64,000 bases of DNA from the NCBI RefSeq assembly GCF_030812835.1, contig NZ_JAUSTM010000010.1, forward strand, positions 1 through 64,000. Direction: 5' to 3'. The position numbers were made by a program, and so were the translations under genes. The notes below the pieces were generated by a model, which was not told the DNA's origin, ran no database searches, and saw nothing but the letters and a program-made list of their open reading frames with translations. This document shows, one piece after another, positions 48,211 through 56,931 of this stretch (the stretch's first letter is position 1; each line of letters starts with the position of its first letter). The stretch comes from Streptococcus moroccensis (lineage in GTDB: Bacteria > Bacillota > Bacilli > Lactobacillales > Streptococcaceae).

Positions 48211-49626
48211 TTATTTAATCAATTCGTAGATGGCCTCAGCATAGATCGCTGCTGCGCGGTATAGGTCCTCAACATCTGCAAATTCATTGGCCTGGTGCAT
48301 GGTATCAGTGTAACCTGGGAACATGGCCCCATAGGCAACCCCACGCTTGAGGAGTCGGCCAAAGGTACCCCCACCAATAATTTGCTCATGTCCACGAAGG
48401 CCTGTATGGCGCTCGTAAACATCCAAGAGCGTCGCTACTAAAGGATCTTCCATCGGTACATAGTGCGGCGTGTGCCCTGTGCTTGAGAGGGTCACTGAGG
48501 CAACACCTTCAAGGCTCGAGAGCTTGTCCTGAATCTCTTCAGGGCTAGTTCCTTGTGGGTAACGGAAGTTCAGGGCAATGGTGTTGTCCTCTGACACTGC
48601 TGAGAAGTTAAAGACACCAGCATTCATGGTCAATTGCCCCATGCGCTCGTCGGTATGGGCAACACCTGTGGTTTCCGCATAGTGATCCGCCAAGAGCACG
48701 GTGCCAGCTACCTTGAGGTAGTCTGCCGCTGGTCCAGCAAAGGCAAAGTCTGACAAGAAAGCTGCCAAATAGGTTGCCCCGTTAATCCCAGCTTCTGGGT
48801 GAGCGCCATGGGCTGATTTCCCGACGACGGTCACCTGGAATTGCCCATCTGAGAGAGCCTCAACATGGCCTGAAGCAACGGGCTGGTCTGCAACAAAGGC
48901 CTTTAATTTGGCTTCTAAGTCCTCTAAGGTTACCCCACCAGAGAGGACAGCTGTAGCAGATTCTGGCACCATATTTTCTCGCAAGCCACCTTTAAAACTG
49001 TGCAGAACTACATCGCCCTCATTTTGCCCTGCAAAATGGAGATAGGCTGTAATATTTCCTTTCTCACCATTGATAATCGGAAACTCCGCATCTGGTGAGA
49101 AACCAAAGTCAGGCTCAGGAAGACCAACATGTTCAAAGTAATAGTCCATATCCGCCCAGCCCGACTCTTCATCTGTCCCGACAACAAAGCGTACTTTTTT
49201 AGAGACTGGAAGACCAAGGTCTTTAATAATCTTCAAGCCGTAGTAACAAGCCACCGTAGGCCCTTTATCATCAGAAGAGCCACGGGCATAGAGCTTGCCA
49301 TCTTTAATCACAGGTGTATAAGGATCGGTATCCCAACCTGAACCTGCTGGCACCACGTCCATGTGGGCAAAGATACCGAGCTCTTCTTGACCCTCTCCAA
49401 AGGTGAAATGCCCCGCATAGTTGTCGACATTTTTGGTCTCATAACCGTCACGCTCAGCGATCTCAAGGAATTTTTCAAGGGCCTTAACAGGTCCAGGGCC
49501 AAAAGGATGTTGGGCATCTGCTAAGCTATCATCACGCTCAGAATTGATGCTCAAAAGAGTAAAGAGGTCCGCCATCATTGCTTCTCTGCGTTTGTCTACT
49601 TCTGCTTTAAAATCAATCGTTGTCAT
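48211..49626 (-). CDS. pepV: Dipeptidase PepV
   Basis: A 471-residue M20-family dinuclear zinc dipeptidase with broad specificity. Metal motifs: IFAHMDVVPAG, YARGSSDDKGP and VGTDEESGWADM. The lid domain is at about 190-310. The start is MTTIDFKAEVD at 49626; the longer reading lacks a site. It is 7 nt downstream of the nitroreductase gene and works with PepS in peptide use. Confidence 0.95.
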   Translation of the reverse strand: MTTIDFKAEVDKRREAMMADLFTLLSINSERDDSLADAQHPFGPGPVKALEKFLEIAERDGYETKNVDNYAGHFTFGEGQEELGIFAHMDVVPAGSGWDTDPYTPVIKDGKLYARGSSDDKGPTVACYYGLKIIKDLGLPVSKKVRFVVGTDEESGWADMDYYFEHVGLPEPDFGFSPDAEFPIINGEKGNITAYLHFAGQNEGDVVLHSFKGGLRENMVPESATAVLSGGVTLEDLEAKLKAFVADQPVASGHVEALSDGQFQVTVVGKSAHGAHPEAGINGATYLAAFLSDFAFAGPAADYLKVAGTVLLADHYAETTGVAHTDERMGQLTMNAGVFNFSAVSEDNTIALNFRYPQGTSPEEIQDKLSSLEGVASVTLSSTGHTPHYVPMEDPLVATLLDVYERHTGLRGHEQIIGGGTFGRLLKRGVAYGAMFPGYTDTMHQANEFADVEDLYRAAAIYAEAIYELIK

Positions 49627-49633
49627 GATTCTC

Positions 49634-50236
49634 CTATCTAATCTCAATAATCTCATCTACTGGTAAACGGTAACTTGGGTCTGGGTGGACATCGCTATAG
49701 CCAATCGTGAACAAGAGCTCTGGACGAAAACGCGTATCAATGTCCAAAACCTCGTTGACCTTGGATTTATCAAAGCCTTGGAGGACATTGCTGGCCATTT
49801 TTTGATCGGTTAGGGCCAGAACAAAGTTCATCGCTACCATGCCAGCATTAATCGACAGGTATTCCCCTTTTGTTTGTGCGTCAAATGCTGCAAAGCGCAT
49901 CGGCAAGACTTTGATAAAGTGCTCTAGAAATTCTTGAGGTAAATCTTTTACCCCAACACGCGCAATTTTACGAGAGCGCTTTTCCAAATCAGTGTCTGAA
50001 AAGAGGGCGACAACAACTTGAGCGCTCTCAATCTGAGCCCCATTAGCCCCATAGGCTAAGGGAATCAAGTCATTTTTACGATCTTTGACGATGACAAATT
50101 TCCACGATTGAATGTTATTAGCACTTGGCGCTAGTGTCGCAATCTCAATCGCTGTACGAACGTCTTTAATATCAACAGGTTGGTCATTAAATGACTTGTA
50201 AGCATGACGCTTCTTATTTAATTCTAAAAATTTCAT
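49634..50236 (-). CDS. Nitroreductase family protein
   Basis: A 200-residue FMN-binding nitroreductase-fold protein. It opens with KKRHAYKSFNDQPVD and has APSANNIQSWKFVIV, the FMN-contacting motif. The electron acceptor is unknown. It is directly upstream of pepV in the same transcript, as in other streptococci. Confidence 0.88.
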   Translation of the reverse strand: MKFLELNKKRHAYKSFNDQPVDIKDVRTAIEIATLAPSANNIQSWKFVIVKDRKNDLIPLAYGANGAQIESAQVVVALFSDTDLEKRSRKIARVGVKDLPQEFLEHFIKVLPMRFAAFDAQTKGEYLSINAGMVAMNFVLALTDQKMASNVLQGFDKSKVNEVLDIDTRFRPELLFTIGYSDVHPDPSYRLPVDEIIEIR

Positions 50237-50388
50237 AGGCCATCCTTTATTTTCTAAATAGATTTGTTAGCCTTATTTTATCATGTTTTGACATTATTTT
50301 CAGCATTTGACAGTATCTTAGGTTAATTATAAGTTCCGAATCGAACGAAAGAAAAGCGATCAACCTCTCGGTCAATCACTTCTGGAAT

Positions 50389-51432
50389 TTAATCCACTAC
50401 AAGCATGGCTTTAATCGTCTTTCGGTCAGCCATGTCCTGATAGGCTTGGTTGACTTCTGCTAATGGATACGTCTTTGTAAAAACTCTGCCCGGATTAATA
50501 TCCTCATTAAGAACAGCCTTTAAGAGGATCTGTTTATTATAGGTCGTTACGGATGCTGACCCTCCACCAAACAGAATGTTCTGAGCAAAGGTCGACCCAA
50601 TCGGGCGATTATCATAGTGAGGAACCCCAACGTAGCCGATACGTCCACCATTGTGAAGAACACCTAAAGCTTGATCCATCGCAGCTTCCGTGCCCACGCA
50701 CTCCAGAGCTGCATCAGCCCCGCCTCCAAGAATTTCACGGACCTTGGCAATCCCTGCATCTCCTCGTTCTGCCACAACCGCAGTGGCGCCAGAGGCTAGG
50801 GCCATCTGCTGACGATCCTCGTGTCGGCTCATGAGGACAATCTGAGAAGCACCACGCATCTTAGCTGCAATGACAGCACATTGGCCGACCGCACCATCGC
50901 CAATGACGACAACCTTATCCCCAGGCTTAACATCTGCGACTCGTGCCGCATGGTATCCTGTCGGCATGACGTCAGCCAAGGTCAAAAGAGATTTGAGCAT
51001 CCCTTCTGAGTAGTCTGAGGGCTGTCCTGGAACCTTGATGAGGGCCCAGTTGGCATAATGGAAGCGAATATACTGGGCTTGGTAGCCAGAGGACCAGTTG
51101 CTATAGCCTGGATGTCGATCACAGGTCCCATCAAATCCCGCACGGCAGGCATCACATTCCCCACAACCGTGGGTAAAAGGCACTATAACGAAATCACCAG
51201 GTTGGACAGTTGTAATGGCAGAGCCGACTTCCTCGATAATCCCGATCGCTTCATGCCCACTGTTCACTGAATGAGCTTCCTTGTCATCGCCATGCGAAAA
51301 GGCCCAAAGGTCTGACCCACAAACACAGGAGCGCACGATCTTGATGATAACATCATCGTCAGCTTGAAGACTTGGTTTAACAACCTCGGCAATCCCTATT
51401 TGACCCGCTTTTTCAAAAATAGCTGTTTTCAT
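50389..51432 (-). CDS. Zinc-dependent alcohol dehydrogenase
   Basis: A 347-residue medium-chain dehydrogenase. Catalytic zinc: CVCGSDLW and NSGHEAIGIIEEVG. Structural zinc: GCGECDACRAGFDGTC. NAD(P)-binding: VVIGDGAVGQCAVIAA. The start is MKTAIFEKAG at 51432 after GTGGAGG. The substrate is not known. An inverted repeat at 51475-51512 lies in its leader. Confidence 0.88.
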   Translation of the reverse strand: MKTAIFEKAGQIGIAEVVKPSLQADDDVIIKIVRSCVCGSDLWAFSHGDDKEAHSVNSGHEAIGIIEEVGSAITTVQPGDFVIVPFTHGCGECDACRAGFDGTCDRHPGYSNWSSGYQAQYIRFHYANWALIKVPGQPSDYSEGMLKSLLTLADVMPTGYHAARVADVKPGDKVVVIGDGAVGQCAVIAAKMRGASQIVLMSRHEDRQQMALASGATAVVAERGDAGIAKVREILGGGADAALECVGTEAAMDQALGVLHNGGRIGYVGVPHYDNRPIGSTFAQNILFGGGSASVTTYNKQILLKAVLNEDINPGRVFTKTYPLAEVNQAYQDMADRKTIKAMLVVD

Positions 51433-51474
51433 ATTTTCCTCCACATCTTCTTTTGTCATTAGTTTATCACAATC

Positions 51475-51512
51475 AACAACCCATCTCCAATAGTTATTAG
51501 ACATGGGTTGTT
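51475..51512 (-). promoter_or_regulatory. Inverted repeat in the alcohol dehydrogenase leader
   Basis: AACAACCCAT and ATGGGTTGTT pair perfectly across 18 nt, 43-80 nt before the start codon. There is no T tract, so it is more likely an operator or leader structure than a terminator. Confidence 0.4.
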
Positions 51513-51626
51513 ATCGTTTTTAGGAATAGATAAAAATATCCGAGACAATTCAATATCCCTCACCCAGTAGACTTAGAAACGGATAGAGGTCATTTTAGGA
51601 GTTTTAAAAAAACACTTTTTCCAAGT

Positions 51627-52619
51627 TTACAGTGCTCCTATCACCTTATGAGGCAAGTAAAGCTCATCCAGATAAGCGACATCCTCATCCGTCAGGGTTA
51701 CTTCAAAGGCTCCCATGTAATCCTCCAGATAACCTTCTTTAGTGACTCCTAGAATAGGAGAATGAATGCCTTTTTTCCAAAGCCAAGCGATTGCAATCTG
51801 AGCACGACTGACTTGATACTTGTCGGCCAAGGCTGCCACACGCTCGACAATCGGACGGTCCTGCTCCTCTGTGGTATCATATTTAGCCTTAGCGATAGCA
51901 TCCGTTTGACTGCGAGCCGTATCCGCTGTCCAGTCCCGCACGACACGCCCAGCTGCCAAAGGACTATAGGGCGCTAATCCAACTCCAGTTTCCTGACAAA
52001 ATGGTATCATTTCGCGTTCTTCTTCTCGATAGAGCAAGTTGTAATGGTTTTGCATGACCGAGAACTTGGTCCATCCATTTTTCTCAGCCACATACTGGGC
52101 TTTTTGAAACTGCCAAGTATACATAGCGGACGCGCCTAGATAGCGCACTTTACCAGAGACCACTAGTTCGTGAAGAGCTGCCATGGTTTCCTCAATTGGC
52201 GTGTTATAATCCCAGCGATGAATGTAGAGAATGTCGATATAGTCAGTCCCCAGACGCTTCAAACTACGCTCGACCTGATGAAAAATAGCTTTCCGAGAAA
52301 GACCGTGCTGATTGATTTTCTTCTCACCATTTGGTAAATCACTGAAAAAACATTTGGTCGCAATAACCACATCCTCACGATTGGTAAAATCGCGTAGGGC
52401 TCGACCCAGGAATTCTTCACTGGTACCAGCCGCATAGGTATTGGCTGTATCAAAGAAGTTGATCCCTAAATCCAGAGCCTTTTTAATAATCACACGGCTG
52501 TCTTCCTCATTGAGAAGCCACCCCGACTGAAATCCAACTGTATCGTCCCCAAAGCTCATACAGCCCAAACACAATTTAGAGACCTCAAGGCCTGTTTTTC
52601 CAAGTTTTGTGTATTCCAT
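51627..52619 (-). CDS. Aldo/keto reductase
   Basis: A 330-residue TIM-barrel oxidoreductase of the YajO/Yakc group. Catalytic tetrad residues are in FFDTANTYAAG (Asp, Tyr), VVIATKCFF (Lys) and LYIHRWD (His). It uses NADPH to reduce carbonyls; the substrate is unknown. Confidence 0.88.
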   Translation of the reverse strand: MEYTKLGKTGLEVSKLCLGCMSFGDDTVGFQSGWLLNEEDSRVIIKKALDLGINFFDTANTYAAGTSEEFLGRALRDFTNREDVVIATKCFFSDLPNGEKKINQHGLSRKAIFHQVERSLKRLGTDYIDILYIHRWDYNTPIEETMAALHELVVSGKVRYLGASAMYTWQFQKAQYVAEKNGWTKFSVMQNHYNLLYREEEREMIPFCQETGVGLAPYSPLAAGRVVRDWTADTARSQTDAIAKAKYDTTEEQDRPIVERVAALADKYQVSRAQIAIAWLWKKGIHSPILGVTKEGYLEDYMGAFEVTLTDEDVAYLDELYLPHKVIGAL

Positions 52620-52805
52620 CTGATTACCTGCTTTCCTTTTAGTACGTCTAGTATAGCGTTTTCAAAAGAAAAAGTATACTATTTTTGTGTAAACTTATAC
52701 TCTTACAGTCAATACTCCCATTACTATCCTTTGGCGTTTCTTTTAATCCTTCATATCTCGAGTTAATCTTAACGGATAGTTGAGATTATTTTTTATAAAA
52801 GCTAA

Positions 52806-52851
52806 AAAACACCGCACTACTGTGCTTCTCAGGACAGTCTTGCGGTGTTTT
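52806..52851 (-). terminator. Terminator of the polyamine operon
   Basis: AAAACACCGCA and TGCGGTGTTTT pair, with an inner ACTGT/ACAGT stem, followed on the minus strand by TTTTTT. Confidence 0.85.
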
Positions 52852-52859
52852 GATCGTCT

Positions 52860-54011
52860 TTAGGACAAGCGTTCCTTGAAATCAAGGTAGCCAAAGGACT
52901 TGACCAGGGTCAAGTTGTTTTGGGCATCCGCAGCCATGATTGAAGCCAGCGGCATACCGTTAAAGGTATTGGTCTTGACCATAGAGTAGATGGCCATGTC
53001 GCAGAAAATCAAACGGCTGCCAATTTCCAAAGGTTGGTCAAAGCTATACTCGCCAATGTGGTCCCCTGCGAGGCAGGTCGGACCACCTAAGCGATAGGTA
53101 TAAGCCTTCTTATGGGCTTCTCCGGTACTGATGATATGCGGACGGTAGGGCATCTCAAGCACATCTGGCATGTGGCAGGTCGCTGATGTGTCAAGGATGG
53201 CATTGAAGACACCACGGTTTTCCGTGATATCCAATACTTGAGCAACCAAGTAGCCAGCATTTAGGGCAATAGCTTCTCCTGGCTCGAGGTAGACTTCAAC
53301 ACCATATGTTTCCTTGATGCGTTTGACTTCTGAAACCAAGAGGTCCACATCATAATCCTCACGGCTGATGTGGTGGCCACCTCCAAAGTTGAGCCATTTC
53401 ATCTGTGACAGGTATTTGCCAAACTTGGCTTCGACAGCCTTGAGAGTCGTCACCAAATCATCAGAGTTTTGCTCACAGAGGGTGTGGAAATGCAGGCCAT
53501 CAAGCCCTGACAAATCTTCGCCCTCAAACTGGCTATCCAGAATTCCTAAGCGAGAACCTGGCGAACACGGATCATAGATGGCATGGTCGTCTTGGGTTGA
53601 ACACTCAGGATTGACCCGAAGCCCTGCCGACTTGCCACTGTTTAGAACCTGATCCTTGTAACGATGCCACTGGCTAAAGGAATTAAAGACCAAGTGATCA
53701 CAGATAGGAAGCAGTTCCTCAATCTCCTCTGGACGATAGGCTGGGGAGAAGACATGGGTCTCTCCGCCAAATTCTTCGTAGCCTAGTCTTGCTTCGTGAA
53801 TGCCACTGGCTGTTGTCCCGTCAAGGTACTCAGCGATTAGGGGGTAAAAGTGAAACATGGAAAAGGCTTTTTGCGCCAAGAGAATCTTGCAGCCAGCTTC
53901 TTCTTTAACTCGGGCCAAGATTTCCAAGTTTTTGCGGAGCAAGTTTTCTTCAACCACAAAGGCTGGGGTCGGGACCTTGTCAACCGACCATTTAATTGTC
54001 GCCTCTGTCAT
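52860..54011 (-). CDS. nspC: Carboxynorspermidine/carboxyspermidine decarboxylase-type enzyme
   Basis: A 383-residue PLP enzyme of the alanine-racemase fold. The PLP lysine is in ILLAQKAFSMF (about residue 48), the substrate side in HFHTLCEQN, and the C-terminal part has GPTCLAGDHIGEYSF, the NspC form of the decarboxylase motif. It removes CO2 from carboxyspermidine or, in an agmatine-based route, carboxyaminopropylagmatine. It directly abuts the dehydrogenase gene and ends the operon. Confidence 0.9.
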   Translation of the reverse strand: MTEATIKWSVDKVPTPAFVVEENLLRKNLEILARVKEEAGCKILLAQKAFSMFHFYPLIAEYLDGTTASGIHEARLGYEEFGGETHVFSPAYRPEEIEELLPICDHLVFNSFSQWHRYKDQVLNSGKSAGLRVNPECSTQDDHAIYDPCSPGSRLGILDSQFEGEDLSGLDGLHFHTLCEQNSDDLVTTLKAVEAKFGKYLSQMKWLNFGGGHHISREDYDVDLLVSEVKRIKETYGVEVYLEPGEAIALNAGYLVAQVLDITENRGVFNAILDTSATCHMPDVLEMPYRPHIISTGEAHKKAYTYRLGGPTCLAGDHIGEYSFDQPLEIGSRLIFCDMAIYSMVKTNTFNGMPLASIMAADAQNNLTLVKSFGYLDFKERLS

Positions 54012-55211
54012 CTAGTCCACCAAGACTGGGTTAAAGTCTTCTTGCCATGGCAAGCCCCACTCGTTCAAGGCTTCCATGAATGGATCTGGATCCAACTCTT
54101 CCACGTTGAAGACGCCTGGTTTTTGCCACTGGCCATTTAACACCAACATAGCACCGATCATGGCTGGTACACCTGTGGTGTAAGAGATGGCTTGCGAGCC
54201 AACTTCAGCATAGCATTCTTGGTGGTCGCAGACATTATAGACATAATAGGTCACGTCCTTGCCGTCTTTCTTCCCTTGGAAGATACAGCCGATATTGGTT
54301 TTCCCAACGGTTCTTGGGCCCAAGCTAGCTGGGTCTGGCAGCACTGCTTTTAAGAATTGGAGTGGAATGATTTCCTTGCCTTCATACATGATTGGCTCGA
54401 TCGAGGTCATGCCAACATTTTCCAAGCACTTGAGGTGGGTCAAGTAGGATTGGCCAAAGGTCATGAAGAAGCGGATACGCTTGATGCCCTTGATGTTTTG
54501 AGCCAAAGATTCCAACTCTTCATGGTACAGGAGGTACATGTCCTTCTCGCCAACTTGGTCAAAGTCGTAGACACGTTTGATTTCCATAGGTTGGGTTTCG
54601 ACCCACTCACCATTTTCCCAGTAACGGCCATTGGCAGAGACTTCGCGGATATTGATTTCAGGGTTGAAGTTGGTTGCAAACGGGTAGCCATGGTCGCCAC
54701 CGTTACAGTCCAAGATGTCGATGTAGTTGATTTCATCAAAGTAGTGTTTTTGAGCATAGGCTGAGAAGACACCCGTCACCCCTGGGTCGAAACCAGATCC
54801 GAGGATAGCAGTGATCCCTGCTTCTTCAAAGCGTTTTTTGTAGTCCCATTGCCACTTGTATTCAAACTTAGCTGTGTCTTCAGGCTCGTAGTTGGCCGTG
54901 TCAAGGTAGTGGGTCTTGGTCGCCAAGCAGGCATCCATGATGGTCAAATCTTGGTAAGGAAGGGCCAAGTTGATGACGATGTCTGGTTGGAAGTCGTTGA
55001 TCAAAGCGATCAATTCGTCCACATTGTCAGCGTCCACTTGGGCTGTAGAAATTTTGCAACCTTGCCCGTCTAATTTTTCTTTCAAGGCATCGCATTTGGA
55101 CTTGGTCCGTGAGGCAATACAGATTTCCTCGAATACCTTGTAGTTTTGAACACATTTGTGAACTGTTACGCTGGCAACTCCGCCAGCTCCAATAATAAGG
55201 GCTTTACTCAT
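54012..55211 (-). CDS. Carboxy(nor)spermidine dehydrogenase-type enzyme (saccharopine dehydrogenase family)
   Basis: A 399-residue NAD(P)-dependent enzyme. The nucleotide-binding start is ALIIGAGGVASVTVHKC and the family's GSGFDPGVTGVF motif follows near 150. It belongs to the CASDH/Lys1-like group that joins aspartate semialdehyde to an amine by reductive condensation. Acceptors known in the family are diaminopropane, putrescine and, in some bacteria, agmatine. Its place with nspC excludes a lysine role. Confidence 0.88.
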   Translation of the reverse strand: MSKALIIGAGGVASVTVHKCVQNYKVFEEICIASRTKSKCDALKEKLDGQGCKISTAQVDADNVDELIALINDFQPDIVINLALPYQDLTIMDACLATKTHYLDTANYEPEDTAKFEYKWQWDYKKRFEEAGITAILGSGFDPGVTGVFSAYAQKHYFDEINYIDILDCNGGDHGYPFATNFNPEINIREVSANGRYWENGEWVETQPMEIKRVYDFDQVGEKDMYLLYHEELESLAQNIKGIKRIRFFMTFGQSYLTHLKCLENVGMTSIEPIMYEGKEIIPLQFLKAVLPDPASLGPRTVGKTNIGCIFQGKKDGKDVTYYVYNVCDHQECYAEVGSQAISYTTGVPAMIGAMLVLNGQWQKPGVFNVEELDPDPFMEALNEWGLPWQEDFNPVLVD

Positions 55212-55232
55212 TGTCTTTCCTTTCTGTTTTCT

Positions 55233-56081
55233 CTATTTGTAGAGATAGAGCATGATTTCACGCAAGAGCTTGCAGGCCAGGGCTGTAGATTGGCCTGACT
55301 GGTCATAAATCGGGCAAAGCTCGTTCATGTCTGCTGCGACGATGTTGAGTTGGCTGATTTTTTCAATGGCAGCCATAAGCTCGGTAAAGCGAACGCCTCC
55401 GGCTTCTGGTGTGCCGGTCCCCGGAAATTCTGACGGATCCAGAACATCCAAATCAAGGGTAAAGTAAACGGGCTTGCCTTTGAGCTTTTCCACCACTTCA
55501 TCCAAACCGTCAAAGTTGAATTTTTGGAGATGGGTGTGCTCCTTGGCCCATTCAAATTCTTCCTTTTGACCCGAACGGATCCCGAATTGGAAGATGCGCC
55601 CATCCCCCATCATATCCCAACAGCGCTTGATGACACTGGCATGGGATTCACGGACACCCAGATAGTCTTCTCGGAGATCTGTGTGGGCGTCAAACTGAAT
55701 CAAATGCAGGTCAGGGTATTTAGCCAACATGGCCTTGACTGGACCAGCGGTGATGGAGTGCTCGCCCCCAATCATGATAGGCAGTTTGCCATCTCCTGCA
55801 ATAGTCGCAACCTGCTCTTCCAATTGGCGAAGGGTCTCGATGGTATTGCCAAATGGCAATTCCAAATCCCCTGCATCAAAGACTGCAATGTCTTCTAAAT
55901 CCTTGTCTTGGTAGGGACTGTATGTCTCAATGCCAAAGCTTTCATTTCGAATAGCTGTGCTGGCAAAGCGGGTCCCTGGACGAAAAGAGGTCGTGCTGTC
56001 ATAGGGAGCACCGAAAAGGACCATCTTGCCCTCGTCATAGCTGGCTTCACAGCCGATAAAGGTTGTTACATTAGGTTTCAC
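55233..56081 (-). CDS. speB: Ureohydrolase (agmatinase or aminopropylagmatinase)
   Basis: A 282-residue arginase/agmatinase-fold enzyme. Manganese ligands: GGEHSIT, DAHTDLRE and DLDVLDPSEFPGTGTPE. The start is GTG at 56081, with AAGGAG inside speE. It hydrolyses agmatine to putrescine and urea, or aminopropylagmatine to spermidine. In pneumococcus, as I recall, the related cluster uses AguA and AguB in place of a ureohydrolase. It overlaps speE by 11 nt. Confidence 0.9.
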   Translation of the reverse strand: MKPNVTTFIGCEASYDEGKMVLFGAPYDSTTSFRPGTRFASTAIRNESFGIETYSPYQDKDLEDIAVFDAGDLELPFGNTIETLRQLEEQVATIAGDGKLPIMIGGEHSITAGPVKAMLAKYPDLHLIQFDAHTDLREDYLGVRESHASVIKRCWDMMGDGRIFQFGIRSGQKEEFEWAKEHTHLQKFNFDGLDEVVEKLKGKPVYFTLDLDVLDPSEFPGTGTPEAGGVRFTELMAAIEKISQLNIVAADMNELCPIYDQSGQSTALACKLLREIMLYLYK

Positions 56082-56916
56082 TGGTTAACATCTCCTTGAT
56101 ATAGTTGGGCAGGTAAAAAGCCCCGCGGTGGATTTGGTCATTGTAATACTGGGTCTGGATATCAAATTGACCCGCCAGGCCTGTGCTTTCTTCAGGGGTA
56201 ATCCCTTTAGACGAAAAGCCGACCAAGAGGTAGCCTGCGGCATAGCTTGGCACGCTGGTAAAGTAGGCCGTATTGACTGGAAATACCGCCTTGAGGCGAT
56301 CGCTGATGTGGCGAAGGGCCGTCACGTCTTCTTGGTAGAAGCCATTGGCATGCTGGTTGATTAGGATGCCTTCATCTGTCAAAGCATTGTAGCAATTACC
56401 GTAAAATTCCCTAGTAAAAAGACTCTCGTTAAGTCCAAAAGGATTGGCCGAATCAACGATAATCAGGTCATAGGCATTTTCCTTGCGGCGGACAAATTTA
56501 AGGGCGTCTTGGATATAGAGGTTGACCCGCTCGTCCTGAAAGGCCAGCTTGCTTTGGGGCAGGTATTCCTGACAGACTTCTACCGCCCGTTGATCCAGCT
56601 CGACCACGTCGATGCTCTCGATGGTTGGGTATTTTTCCAACTCAGTCAAAACACCACCATCTAAGCCACCGATGACAAGGACGGACTTGATATCCGCCTT
56701 GGTATTCAGCGGGACATGGACCACCATTTCACTGTAAAAGGATTCGTCTTTTTCTGTTGTAATCAATTCACCATCCAAGGCCAAAATCCGTCCGTATTCC
56801 TTAGATTCTAGCACCGCGATGTGTTGGTACTCACTGTGCTCGCTGTACACTTCTTTTTCCACATTGATGGAGAGTTTGACACCATCTTGGTGGTATTCTG
56901 AAAACCATAAATCCAT
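56071..56916 (-). CDS. speE: SpeE-like aminopropyltransferase with altered active site
   Basis: A 281-residue spermidine synthase fold. It opens DLWFSEYHQDGVKLS. The nucleotide loop is VLVIGGLDGGVLTE (usual GGGDGG reads GGLDGG, residues 83-88). The catalytic motif DSxDP reads DSANP at 155-159, so the usual catalytic Asp is Asn158. No AdoMet decarboxylase gene (speD) is in this window. It may not use decarboxylated AdoMet as classic SpeE does. Confidence 0.85.
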   Translation of the reverse strand: MDLWFSEYHQDGVKLSINVEKEVYSEHSEYQHIAVLESKEYGRILALDGELITTEKDESFYSEMVVHVPLNTKADIKSVLVIGGLDGGVLTELEKYPTIESIDVVELDQRAVEVCQEYLPQSKLAFQDERVNLYIQDALKFVRRKENAYDLIIVDSANPFGLNESLFTREFYGNCYNALTDEGILINQHANGFYQEDVTALRHISDRLKAVFPVNTAYFTSVPSYAAGYLLVGFSSKGITPEESTGLAGQFDIQTQYYNDQIHRGAFYLPNYIKEMLTSET

Positions 56917-56931
56917 GTTTTCTTCCTTTCT

